Below are positions 21,390 through 27,377 of a stretch of DNA of 64,000 bases, one piece after another. How positions within the stretch are numbered: position 1 is the first letter of the stretch; each line of letters begins with the position of its first letter. The DNA is from a virus, in the IMG/VR virus record IMGVR_UViG_3300046804_001245, positions 42,883 to 106,882 of that record. The stretch is one strand, 5' to 3'. The notes beneath the pieces are model-generated. The model was not told where the DNA came from. It did no database searches and saw only the letters and a list, made by a program, of their open reading frames with translations. The translations under genes were made by a program, and so were the position numbers.

Positions 21390-21405
21390 TGTGGGGAATC
21401 TCACA
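21390..21405. promoter_or_regulatory. CRP/GlxR-type site with one mismatch (TGTGG-N6-TCACA)
   Basis: Differs from the consensus only at the fifth base of the left arm. Same relative position as the perfect sites. Confidence 0.5.
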
Positions 21406-21466
21406 AAATCCAGGGGTATTTTTAAGTTGACGTAACAAGCTCGGCGCCCCCACTCTTTTGCGGGCC
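21406..21466. repeat. Dispersed intergenic repeat, copy C
   Basis: AATCCAGGGGTATTTT, AGTTGACGTAAC, then CGCCCCCACT and TGCGGGCC, in the same order as copy B. Confidence 0.6.
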
Positions 21467-21525
21467 ATTTTGGGAAGATGGGGCGGGGATCTAGATGATT
21501 ACACAGTTCAAACCCGCCCCAAGCT

Positions 21526-21783
21526 TTATGCTAAACCAATTTCTACTTTAGTTAGTTTAGTTGGCTTATATTTAGTTACTGTTTCCATTGGTAGAAACAG
21601 AGCCACAGTTTTTCTTTTCTTTAGTTTATCATAAACAAAAGCACGAACATTTCCAGAAAATTGGTTTAGATTAGAAAAAACTAATTCTGTTAGGTGTTCT
21701 TTATCTACTCCGTCATCTGAGAAAAGAGTCAAATCATTTTGTTTTACGTCATCATATATTTCGATACGATACCGATTACGCAT
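21526..21783 (-). CDS. 85-aa protein
   Basis: Alpha/beta with a basic middle (DKLKKRKTV). No known motif. Its leader (21784-21870) is longer than usual for this block and lacks a clear TGTCRG promoter. Confidence 0.6.
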   Translation of the reverse strand: MRNRYRIEIYDDVKQNDLTLFSDDGVDKEHLTELVFSNLNQFSGNVRAFVYDKLKKRKTVALFLPMETVTKYKPTKLTKVEIGLA

Positions 21784-21873
21784 TTTATTTCTTTCTGTTA
21801 GTAGGGATTTTAGTTGAGCAGTTTAGCCTTGACTTGCTCAGGTCAGGTATCTTTTCCGTTAGGAGAAGTTTAG

Positions 21874-21902
21874 CATGGGGGACTAGATTTTGTCTAGCCC
21901 CC
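21874..21902 (-). terminator. Hairpin after the 21909 gene
   Basis: Interrupted GGGG/CCCC plus CTAGA/TCTAG stem with a CAAAA loop, immediately after the - strand stop codon. Confidence 0.6.
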
Positions 21903-21908
21903 AATTTG

Positions 21909-22331
21909 CTATAAGTATTTAGCGATAGAGTTGTAAGTAGATGTGGAAACTGTTTCCTCATCTGTCATCTTGAGAATACGGATAGCGTTCTCAATTTCCT
22001 CTACCATTTCCTTATATTGCCAATCATGGAAAGACTCAAAGTCTTTCTGCGGTTCAGTAGGAAGCGTGATAGTTCCTGCTGGTAATTCAAAAGAAACATA
22101 GATTTTGCCATTGTATCTGACATTGGCAGACAGTTCATCTGCCTTAGCAATTTTTTCAAGTGCTAACTTAGCAACTTCCTTGTTGTATTTCTCTTGTGCC
22201 TTTGAGAACTTTTCCTCATTGACTTTTTGATTAGCCTTATCCTTTTGGAGTTGAGCCAATTTATTTTCAAGTGCCTTGATTACTTTGGTTGTAGCAATCT
22301 TGACATTTATGGATTTACCATTTCTAGCCAT
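21909..22331 (-). CDS. 140-aa protein with N-terminal coiled coil
   Basis: A Lys-rich coiled coil (residues about 15-68) is followed by a small beta domain (NGKIYVSFELPAG) and a C-terminal helix. Similar proteins occur in actinophages with no assigned role. Own promoter at 22362 and hairpin terminator at 21874, so monocistronic. Confidence 0.65.
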   Translation of the reverse strand: MARNGKSINVKIATTKVIKALENKLAQLQKDKANQKVNEEKFSKAQEKYNKEVAKLALEKIAKADELSANVRYNGKIYVSFELPAGTITLPTEPQKDFESFHDWQYKEMVEEIENAIRILKMTDEETVSTSTYNSIAKYL

Positions 22332-22361
22332 TTTATTTCCTTTCGTTAGTTATGAGCAAGA

Positions 22362-22383
22362 ATTATAGCAGGGGATACTGACA
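22362..22383 (-). promoter_or_regulatory. TGTCRG promoter (TGTCAG-N10-TATAAT)
   Basis: Exact copy, predicted start about 22355, 24 bases before the ATG at 22331. Confidence 0.8.
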
Positions 22384-22404
22384 TTGTATCCCCCACCTAT
22401 TTAG

Positions 22405-22557
22405 TTATTTAGCAGGTGCGCTAGTCCAGCGTTCCTTGCCATTGACATCAAGCAGAATACGATTTACACCTGAAGGGTGATTATCTACTGCTTTGATAAC
22501 GCCTGTCACGCCACTATTAGTGGTTGTGTAGGTCTGTCCGATTTCCAGAGTTGCCAT
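22405..22557 (-). CDS. 50-aa small beta protein
   Basis: Beta-rich with motif TNSGVTGVIKAVDNHPSGVNRI, resembling a small SH3-like barrel common in phage genomes. Own promoter at 22587, with AAAGGAAA upstream of the ATG. Confidence 0.6.
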   Translation of the reverse strand: MATLEIGQTYTTTNSGVTGVIKAVDNHPSGVNRILLDVNGKERWTSAPAK

Positions 22558-22586
22558 TTATTTTCCTTTCGTTGTTGTGGAAGGCT

Positions 22587-22608
22587 ATCCTAGCATAGCC
22601 CACCGACA
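22587..22608 (-). promoter_or_regulatory. TGTCRG promoter (TGTCGG-N10-TAGGAT)
   Basis: Same box and spacing with a weaker -10. Drives 22557. Confidence 0.65.
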
Positions 22609-22610
22609 TT

Positions 22611-22868
22611 TTAGAGCCACGCCTCTAGGTGGTGTTGTTCTACGATAGCCCAAGCGGGTGCGGTATTGAAACCTTTATAAGTTATGCCTTCGGGCATTGG
22701 TATCTCACGATCAGTTTCGCCTTCGTTGTAAGCCTCAATAGCCTCAATACACGGCAATACCATAGATTTAGGAACGGGCGGGTAATGATTAGAAGTTAGG
22801 TGAATACCAATAGCGGTAGATAAGTCTAATTCGCCATTGGCTAATTCTGTTGCGAAGGTGCTACCCAT
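22611..22868 (-). CDS. 85-aa protein
   Basis: A recognisable small actinophage protein pattern (TSNHYPPVP, then an acidic helix, PEGITYKGFNTAPAW, then EQHHLEAWL). Unknown role. Overlaps the upstream gene by eight bases. Confidence 0.6.
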   Translation of the reverse strand: MGSTFATELANGELDLSTAIGIHLTSNHYPPVPKSMVLPCIEAIEAYNEGETDREIPMPEGITYKGFNTAPAWAIVEQHHLEAWL

Positions 22869-23130
22869 TTAGCACCTCGTTTCTCATTGTTTCAATTTCG
22901 TCAATAGTAGCGATTAGGTCTTTTACTTGGCTTTCAGTTAGTAATACTTTAGTAGCCTTATCTACTGCGGTGCTTGCTAGCATAGAAGCATAGACGAACA
23001 AGGCTTTGGCTATTTGTTCATCATCTAATTCTTTGTAAGAGTGTGTAATAAATTGAGCGAAGCCCATAGCCTCGTCATCAAAAATAGTTTCTTCAGTTGC
23101 CTGAATAAGAGCGGTTGCGGTTGCTATCAT
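22861..23130 (-). CDS. 89-aa helical protein
   Basis: Ala/Glu-rich helical protein, probably co-translated with the 85-aa gene downstream. Promoter at 23164. Confidence 0.6.
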   Translation of the reverse strand: MIATATALIQATEETIFDDEAMGFAQFITHSYKELDDEQIAKALFVYASMLASTAVDKATKVLLTESQVKDLIATIDEIETMRNEVLNG

Positions 23131-23163
23131 TTATTTATTTCCTTTTCGTTTAGTGGTGGGTAG

Positions 23164-23185
23164 ATTATACACCTACCCACCGACA
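23164..23185 (-). promoter_or_regulatory. TGTCRG promoter (TGTCGG-N10-TATAAT)
   Basis: Exact copy, predicted start about 23157. Confidence 0.8.
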
Positions 23186-23187
23186 AT

Positions 23188-23439
23188 TTAGGCAAGGGCT
23201 AAAATAGCCTGCGTTGCACCTAGATTTACGGCATCTAATTCTGCCTGTAATTCCTCGGTTGTCATTTTAGTAGGGTCGCCTACTAATTCGGAGATAGCGT
23301 CACGATTAATCATCTCTACCATTTCGGTAGGCATGCGTGAGATTTGTGGATAGAAAGAGCCATTAGTATCTAGTTTAGATACAAAATTAACTCCATTAAC
23401 GGAGAACGGGAACGAAGCCCAGTTATCTGTGTTTAGCAT
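23188..23439 (-). CDS. 83-aa protein
   Basis: Beta strands at the N-terminus (WASFPFSVNGVNFVSKLD), then a helical acidic part. Own promoter at 23469. No family. Confidence 0.6.
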   Translation of the reverse strand: MLNTDNWASFPFSVNGVNFVSKLDTNGSFYPQISRMPTEMVEMINRDAISELVGDPTKMTTEELQAELDAVNLGATQAILALA

Positions 23440-23468
23440 TTTTTCCTTTCGTTTGTTTGATTAGCGCA

Positions 23469-23490
23469 ATTATAGCGTAGGCTACTGACA
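23469..23490 (-). promoter_or_regulatory. TGTCRG promoter (TGTCAG-N10-TATAAT)
   Basis: Exact copy. A perfect CRP-like site is centred near -63.5. Confidence 0.8.
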
Positions 23491-23517
23491 AATTAGTTTT
23501 ATTCTGCCCGCCAGCTT

Positions 23518-23533
23518 TGTGATAAACATCACA
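23518..23533. promoter_or_regulatory. CRP/GlxR-type operator TGTGA-TAAACA-TCACA
   Basis: Perfect consensus match, centred about 63.5 bp before the predicted start of the 23439 gene, close to a class I CRP activator position. Confidence 0.75.
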
Positions 23534-23595
23534 AAAATCCAGGGGTTTTAAACTTGACTCGTAACAGGAGTTTGCCCCACTCTCCTTTGCGGGCG
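23534..23595. repeat. Dispersed intergenic repeat, copy D
   Basis: AATCCAGGGGTTTT, ACTTGACTCGTAAC, then GCCCCACT and TGCGGGCG. The rest of this gap to 23725 holds TTGTTGAA/TTCAACAA (23600-23638) and a GCGCCG/CGGCGC hairpin (about 23680-23720) but no gene. Confidence 0.6.
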
Positions 23596-23725
23596 ATTTG
23601 TTGAAAGTTCAACCAATTTAGTTGATTATTCAACAAAACGTTTTTTATGTTTTGATTTTCTTTTGTAAATTTTTTTAGACGGAATTGGTTGCGCCGCATT
23701 ACTACGGCGCAATTCCAAAACTTTT

Positions 23726-23917
23726 TTAATTCGTGGTAAATTTTGGAACACGATAATTGCTCGCTTCGTAGAATTTATTCGCATCAAATCTAGGATTATC
23801 TTTTGCGAACATCAACGCAAAATCAACAACCATTTTAGAAAAAATAGCGGGGTGAGTTTTATCTGAAACATACCGCAGAATTTCTGCGGTAGCGACATAG
23901 TCTTTACGAGTCATCAC
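23726..23917 (-). CDS. 63-aa helical protein
   Basis: MTRKDYVATAEILR start, seen in several actinophages. Helical and basic, with no known function. Tandem ATGs at 23917 and 23914 overlap the upstream stop. Confidence 0.6.
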   Translation of the reverse strand: MMTRKDYVATAEILRYVSDKTHPAIFSKMVVDFALMFAKDNPRFDANKFYEASNYRVPKFTTN

Positions 23918-24069
23918 GATTTTACTCCGTCACACTCAACAACATCAAAAACATCAAATTTTGCCAAGTCTGAGTCTGGCAATTGAAATAGAATTTTGTT
24001 TAGCGCAAAAACCGCTTGTAAATCGGTTTCTGCTTCGGTAACAAAACTAATCAAGACATTTTTTTTCAT
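23914..24069 (-). CDS. 51-aa protein
   Basis: Beta-alpha-beta-like pattern with acidic end. Overlaps both neighbours at start and stop, so it belongs to a three-gene unit behind the promoter at 24255. Confidence 0.5.
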   Translation of the reverse strand: MKKNVLISFVTEAETDLQAVFALNKILFQLPDSDLAKFDVFDVVECDGVKS

Positions 24070-24224
24070 TAGTCATTCTCCTTATCAAATAGAGAGCCGT
24101 CATAGTGAGATGTTGGATTACAGTCACAAGGCTCAATGTTGTAATCCTCAGCACCGCCATAGAAAAGCCAACCTTTTCCGTAGCAGGTATCGCAGTCAAA
24201 AGCGAGAGTATGAATTGTTTTCAT
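24069..24224 (-). CDS. 51-aa CxxCxGxG zinc protein
   Basis: The motif CDTCYGKGW resembles a DnaJ zinc-centre repeat and is paired with a CDC later on. A close relative is encoded at 25174. Metal-binding is likely; the partner is unknown. Confidence 0.6.
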   Translation of the reverse strand: MKTIHTLAFDCDTCYGKGWLFYGGAEDYNIEPCDCNPTSHYDGSLFDKEND

Positions 24225-24226
24225 TT

Positions 24227-24364
24227 TTAGTTTTCCTTTCGTGTTGTTTCGGTAATTGTAGCATTAGCCACCGACAAAATTGCCGATAGATTAGAATTGC
24301 GTTTTTCTTTTACTTCCGCTAAACGCTGGGCGATAATGAATTCTCTAAATTCTTTTAGATCCAT
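24227..24364 (-). CDS. 45-aa helical protein
   Basis: Charged helix of 30 residues and a Thr-rich tail. The last codons run through the next promoter (24255), as elsewhere in this block. Own promoter at 24397. Confidence 0.5.
   Translation of the reverse strand: MDLKEFREFIIAQRLAEVKEKRNSNLSAILSVANATITETTRKEN
24255..24276 (-). promoter_or_regulatory. TGTCRG promoter (TGTCGG-N10-TACAAT)
   Basis: Same spacing. Drives the 24224-23726 unit. Confidence 0.7.
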
Positions 24365-24396
24365 TTTAGTTTTCCTTTCGTTTTGTTATTGGTTGA

Positions 24397-24418
24397 ATTA
24401 TAGCGTGGGGGTCTGACA
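24397..24418 (-). promoter_or_regulatory. TGTCRG promoter (TGTCAG-N10-TATAAT)
   Basis: Exact copy. Drives 24364. Confidence 0.8.
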
Positions 24419-24424
24419 TTTTCC

Positions 24425-24604
24425 CTAGTTAGGGAGAATGTCTGGACCATAATAAGCAACGGCGGAAACGATGTTCATCATTCCCTTATATTCATTACAG
24501 GATACGCATACGCTATTCCAGCGGTCATAAGTTTTTGAGCAGAATACGCAGATGTTATCCTGAAGGCTAAAGCCTAGATTTTCAATTTCTCTAAGTGTAG
24601 TCAT
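24425..24604 (-). CDS. 59-aa zinc-ribbon protein
   Basis: CVFC and CVSC knuckles 15 residues apart, with an aromatic YDRW between them, then a helix. Own promoter at 24631. Confidence 0.6.
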   Translation of the reverse strand: MTTLREIENLGFSLQDNICVFCSKTYDRWNSVCVSCNEYKGMMNIVSAVAYYGPDILPN

Positions 24605-24630
24605 TTAGTTTTCCTTTCGTAGTAAATCAG

Positions 24631-24652
24631 ATTATAGCGGAAGCCACCGACA
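24631..24652 (-). promoter_or_regulatory. TGTCRG promoter (TGTCGG-N10-TATAAT)
   Basis: Exact copy. Drives 24604. Confidence 0.8.
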
Positions 24653-24653
24653 T

Positions 24654-24848
24654 TTAGTCGGCAACTTTCACGGCGACAGTCGCCCATTTATTTCCGTTGA
24701 AACGGATAGCGTAGGCTTCATAGCCGTCAAGCCAAATATCCTCACGCTTTTCTGCGAAAGTAATTTCGCCGAATTGGTATTTTCTCGCAATAGAGCGAGG
24801 GTAATAAGTCTGACCTACAAGAAGGTCGGGAATTGAATAAGTTTTCAT
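24654..24848 (-). CDS. 64-aa beta-rich protein
   Basis: Starts MKTYSIPDLLVGQTYYP and is mostly beta strand. No motif known. Own promoter at 24879. Confidence 0.6.
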   Translation of the reverse strand: MKTYSIPDLLVGQTYYPRSIARKYQFGEITFAEKREDIWLDGYEAYAIRFNGNKWATVAVKVAD

Positions 24849-24878
24849 TTAGTTTTCCTTTCATTTTGTTACTCCGTG

Positions 24879-24900
24879 AGTTTATCAAATTGGACTGACA
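24879..24900 (-). promoter_or_regulatory. TGTCRG promoter (TGTCAG-N10-TAAACT)
   Basis: Good upstream box, weaker -10. A perfect CRP-like site lies near -69.5. Confidence 0.65.
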
Positions 24901-24933
24901 TTTTCAAATCGAAAATCGGTATAAATCGGACAT

Positions 24934-24949
24934 TGTGATAATCATCACA
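24934..24949. promoter_or_regulatory. CRP/GlxR-type operator TGTGA-TAATCA-TCACA
   Basis: Perfect consensus match, with TCGGACAT directly beside it. Confidence 0.75.
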
Positions 24950-25042
24950 AAAATAAATTAAAATAAATTTGACTGGTCAAACTTTTTTCGGGCGTGTCGC
25001 AGGATTTCGGGAAATCGGACATAATGGACTTAAAGGATAAAT

Positions 25043-25060
25043 CGCCCGCACAACTGTGCG
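25043..25060 (-). terminator. GC-rich hairpin CCCGCAC-AACT-GTGCGGG
   Basis: Seven-base stem in the gap below the 25094 micropeptide gene. No U-tract follows, so its role as terminator is moderate. The gap 24950-25093 otherwise shows no gene. Confidence 0.5.
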
Positions 25061-25093
25061 GGTTGCCGCAGCTTTTGTCAAGCCGACACGCCG

Positions 25094-25177
25094 TTAGGTT
25101 AGTGTGAGATACGCCACAAGAAACCCTAGCCCTATACAGAGCGACAACAGGGCGGCGGCATGGAGTAGGTGTATCAT
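25094..25177 (-). CDS. 27-aa transmembrane micropeptide
   Basis: A single hydrophobic helix, coupled to the upstream gene by ATGA overlap. An imperfect CRP-like site (TGTGA-N6-CCACA, 25103-25118) lies inside it. Coding is plausible but unproven at this size. Confidence 0.35.
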   Translation of the reverse strand: MIHLLHAAALLSLCIGLGFLVAYLTLT

Positions 25178-25266
25178 TTAGCACACCTCTCACATGGTTC
25201 TATTGTATATTCATGACGATCACCTACATAGATGACCTTTCTACCATAGCACATAGAGCATTTCAT
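25174..25266 (-). CDS. 30-aa zinc-finger microprotein
   Basis: CSMCYGRK and CERC knuckles, similar in layout to the 51-aa protein at 24069. Overlaps the next start by four bases. Confidence 0.5.
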   Translation of the reverse strand: MKCSMCYGRKVIYVGDRHEYTIEPCERCAK

Positions 25267-25267
25267 T

Positions 25268-25435
25268 TTAGACCGCCTCTTCCAATTCTGCCAAAGCCTC
25301 ATCTTCTAATTCTAGCATTTCATCTAGAGAGATTTCAATAGGGTTTATTTCTTCTTCATCATAGTATTCAACCTCATAGCCGTGTTGAATACTTTCATAT
25401 TTGTATGAGTTATCTGTTCTATCAAACGAATACAT
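25268..25435 (-). CDS. 55-aa very acidic protein
   Basis: About one third Glu/Asp, with a helical C-terminus. A small acidic protein of this type could mimic DNA (as anti-restriction proteins do), but no family resemblance supports that. AAAGGAG site upstream. Confidence 0.5.
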   Translation of the reverse strand: MYSFDRTDNSYKYESIQHGYEVEYYDEEEINPIEISLDEMLELEDEALAELEEAV

Positions 25436-25449
25436 TTATTTATTCTCCT

Positions 25450-25593
25450 TTACTTTCTGTTCTTCCAAATCTTATACGCTACCACTGACACGATAGCAAT
25501 TCCAATTCCTAGCCATGATGCGTAGAAATCAAATTGAGCGGTTTCGAAGGCAATTCCCTCAGAGCCTAGTTCTATTAGTAAGTATCTATCCAT
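25450..25593 (-). CDS. 47-aa membrane protein
   Basis: One transmembrane helix (about residues 23-43) near the C-terminus followed by a basic end. First gene of the unit driven from 25629. Confidence 0.5.
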   Translation of the reverse strand: MDRYLLIELGSEGIAFETAQFDFYASWLGIGIAIVSVVAYKIWKNRK

Positions 25594-25628
25594 TTTGTTT
25601 ATCTTCTTTCTCTATCTTGTATGCTGTA

Positions 25629-25650
25629 AGCATATCCTATGCTGCTGACA
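25629..25650 (-). promoter_or_regulatory. TGTCRG promoter (TGTCAG-N10-TATGCT)
   Basis: Same spacing with a degenerate -10. Perfect CRP-like site near -63.5. Confidence 0.65.
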
Positions 25651-25677
25651 ATTTCAGGGGTCAGACCCTATATTTTG

Positions 25678-25693
25678 TGTGAGTTACCTCACA
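25678..25693. promoter_or_regulatory. CRP/GlxR-type operator TGTGA-GTTACC-TCACA
   Basis: Perfect consensus match. It overlaps the stop codon of the 62-aa gene and lies about 63.5 bp before the next start. Confidence 0.75.
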
Positions 25694-25872
25694 CTCTCTA
25701 TAACCTCATAACCTAATTGGTTTAGGTCATAGACCCAATACTCTGTATCACAGCATAGGGCGGTGATAGTGGTATCCTCAATATCGCTAGTGATATTGGA
25801 CAATTCATCGGAGAATTCTCCACACTCATCACAGGTGAAATTCTTTACTGTATATTCATATTTTAGTGACAT
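25684..25872 (-). CDS. 62-aa zinc-binding acidic protein
   Basis: CDECGEF near the start and a later CC pair. Beta-rich and acidic. Own promoter at 25903. Confidence 0.6.
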   Translation of the reverse strand: MSLKYEYTVKNFTCDECGEFSDELSNITSDIEDTTITALCCDTEYWVYDLNQLGYEVIESVR

Positions 25873-25902
25873 ATTCTTATGTCCTTTCTTTCTAATACTG
25901 AT

Positions 25903-25924
25903 AATCTACCAGGTGCCGCCGACA
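25903..25924 (-). promoter_or_regulatory. TGTCRG promoter (TGTCGG-N10-TAGATT)
   Basis: Same box and spacing. CRP-like site near -64.5. Confidence 0.65.
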
Positions 25925-25952
25925 ATTACAAGGGGTCGGACCCTGTGTTGCT

Positions 25953-25968
25953 TGTGAATTATCTCACA
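25953..25968. promoter_or_regulatory. CRP/GlxR-type operator TGTGA-ATTATC-TCACA
   Basis: Perfect consensus match, overlapping the stop codon of the 47-aa gene. Confidence 0.75.
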
Positions 25969-26102
25969 AGATTTAGATTTTCATCGAAGGTGAGAACCTG
26001 TCTAACCTTGTATGTCTTATCTATTGGACAAATCATGTTCCAACCTTCAGGGTCTACATGTCCGCAAGTTGGGCAAATTGGGTGAAATTTTTCGTATGTC
26101 AT
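25959..26102 (-). CDS. 47-aa zinc-ribbon protein
   Basis: CPTCGH and a later CPID site give a small ribbon. Rightmost gene of the - strand block, preceded by AAAGG and the promoter at 26138. Confidence 0.55.
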   Translation of the reverse strand: MTYEKFHPICPTCGHVDPEGWNMICPIDKTYKVRQVLTFDENLNLVR

Positions 26103-26137
26103 TTTCTGACCTACCTTTCTTTTTTTCTAATACTAAA

Positions 26138-26159
26138 ATAATAACAGGGGGGTCTGACA
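26138..26159 (-). promoter_or_regulatory. TGTCRG promoter (TGTCAG-N10-TATTAT)
   Basis: First promoter of the block. CRP-like site near -70.5. Confidence 0.7.
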
Positions 26160-26193
26160 TTTTCAAGGGGACAAATGTCTCAATTCGGACATT

Positions 26194-26209
26194 TGTGATG
26201 TCAATCACA
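26194..26209. promoter_or_regulatory. CRP/GlxR-type operator TGTGA-TGTCAA-TCACA
   Basis: Perfect consensus match in the divergent gap 26103-26360, with TCGGACAT beside it. The remainder of the gap is AT-rich with no gene. Confidence 0.75.
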
Positions 26210-26348
26210 CGATTATCCTGTGATATAGACCACATATGGGCGCAGTATTAGGACAAATCGGACATTGTAAAACTGTGCATCATACAAAATAAAAATATAT
26301 TAACATTTTTAGAAATCTAAAATTATAGTCAACTAGAATAATAAATGC

Positions 26349-26354
26349 TATACT
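26349..26354 (+). promoter_or_regulatory. Promoter -10 (TATACT), leaderless
   Basis: Ends six bases before the ATG at 26361. A TAGTCAACTAG box lies at 26326-26336, overlapping the -35 position. Confidence 0.5.
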
Positions 26355-26360
26355 GGCTAC

Positions 26361-26537
26361 ATGGATAAAGTAGAAGATACAAGCTGCTACAGCTATAAGG
26401 TCGAAATGATCGTACAAGTTTTTGCGGAAAATGAAGAAACCGCCAGAATGCAATTAGATGATAAAGGCGGATATGTCACAACCCGCAAAGTAAAATTGAT
26501 GGACTCAGTACCTTTATACAATGGAGTAAAAAAGTAG
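26361..26537 (+). CDS. 58-aa alpha/beta protein
   Basis: Strand (YSYKVEMIVQVFA), acidic EENEETARMQL helix, then a strand. The same small fold type as the 47-aa protein at 2852. Unknown function. Framed by TAGTCAACTAG boxes on both sides. Confidence 0.6.
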   Translation: MDKVEDTSCYSYKVEMIVQVFAENEETARMQLDDKGGYVTTRKVKLMDSVPLYNGVKK

Positions 26538-26545
26538 TCAACTAG
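26535..26545. repeat. TAGTCAACTAG boundary repeat
   Basis: Second of four copies of AGTCAACTA (26326-26336, 26535-26545, 26875-26884, 27853-27862), each at a gene boundary. Confidence 0.5.
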
Positions 26546-26560
26546 TGTTTCATGTGAAAC
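26546..26560. promoter_or_regulatory. parS-like palindrome TGTTTCATGTGAAAC
   Basis: GTTTCA-TG-TGAAAC differs from the bacterial chromosomal parS consensus (TGTTTCACGTGAAACA) at one central base and the last base. It lies in the intergenic gap between two small genes. No parA or parB gene is in the window. Confidence 0.6.
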
Positions 26561-26596
26561 GTAGTTAATAAACATTACATGATAAAATAATGGCAT

Positions 26597-26878
26597 ATGA
26601 AGAGTGAGAAACTCTCAGTTGCTAAAAGGAAAGCAGAACTTTATAAGTATCTGCGAAACCTTAAGGAGAACTCTCCTTGTGCTGATTGTGGATCATATTT
26701 TCCATATTATGTTATGGACTTCGACCACGTTCGTGGGCGGAAGCATAAAAATGTTATGGAACTTGTTCCAACACTGTCCAGAAAAAAGATTGATGAAGAA
26801 ATCGCAAAATGCGAGATCGTGTGTTCAAATTGTCATAGAGAACGAACTCACTTTAGAAAACAAAAGAAAGTATCTTAG
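26597..26878 (+). CDS. HNH endonuclease
   Basis: Ninety-three residues. Zinc ligands Cys28/Cys31 and Cys76/Cys79 frame the catalytic DFDH (His44) and the NCH-RERTH end. This is a compact, free-standing HNH nuclease of the homing or packaging-associated kind. Basic N-terminal helix. The gene is bracketed by TAGTCAACTA repeats (26535, 26875), as expected of a mobile insertion. Confidence 0.88.
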   Translation: MKSEKLSVAKRKAELYKYLRNLKENSPCADCGSYFPYYVMDFDHVRGRKHKNVMELVPTLSRKKIDEEIAKCEIVCSNCHRERTHFRKQKKVS

Positions 26879-26882
26879 TCAA

Positions 26883-27377
26883 CTATAATATATCAGTAAA
26901 GTAAGTACCACCTACATAAATTTTTGAGGCGGTAGTAAGAGTAATCGGATATCCCTGATAAAACAAATGTTCAATAACTGGTTTAGGATTAGGAGTATCT
27001 CCACCTAACCAATGTAAATCTAAAGTTTGACTTCCAGGCATATGATCTGCTTGTATCTGGACATGTCCATTCAATGCATCTGGTGCTTGTGTTGGATCTG
27101 CCCAAGCCCAACCTGAAAAGTGATTTGATGAATTATTATGGGGCGGGAGCGGAAGATCTACCTTAAACTGTCCAGTTCCAAAATTAGTCACAGTAGATAG
27201 ATTAATATCTATCCAGAACGATACTAGATATCCATTCTTGACGTAATAGGAATTATAGGTGGGGTAGGTAGAATTAGCTCCAGTAAATACTAATCCAGTT
27301 GCCTGAAATACAGGACTATATCTAATAGGTGGTATATGTAAAGTTGGAGATGTAAAGCCTACTGAATTAGATAGCAC
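26883..27377 (-). CDS. Fibre-tip-like beta protein
   Basis: One hundred and sixty-four residues, no signal peptide, rich in Asn, Tyr, Gly, Pro and Trp. The sequence Y-x-K-N-G-Y-L-V-S-F-W-I-D-I-N-L resembles strands of phage fibre-tip domains. It overlaps its partner at 27367. Isolated from the main fibre array and on the opposite strand; probably an extra adhesin. Confidence 0.6.
   Translation of the reverse strand: MLSNSVGFTSPTLHIPPIRYSPVFQATGLVFTGANSTYPTYNSYYVKNGYLVSFWIDINLSTVTNFGTGQFKVDLPLPPHNNSSNHFSGWAWADPTQAPDALNGHVQIQADHMPGSQTLDLHWLGGDTPNPKPVIEHLFYQGYPITLTTASKIYVGGTYFTDIL

Noticed and set aside
24945-25193. An 82-codon - strand frame across the CRP-like site and hairpin
   Set aside because: It runs through regulatory DNA and overlaps the better supported 27-aa and 30-aa genes in another frame; the product has no family features.
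25475-25485. A TGTCAG box inside the 47-aa membrane protein gene
   Set aside because: The -10 match is off register (eight or ten bases with poor hexamer) and no gene start follows at the usual distance.
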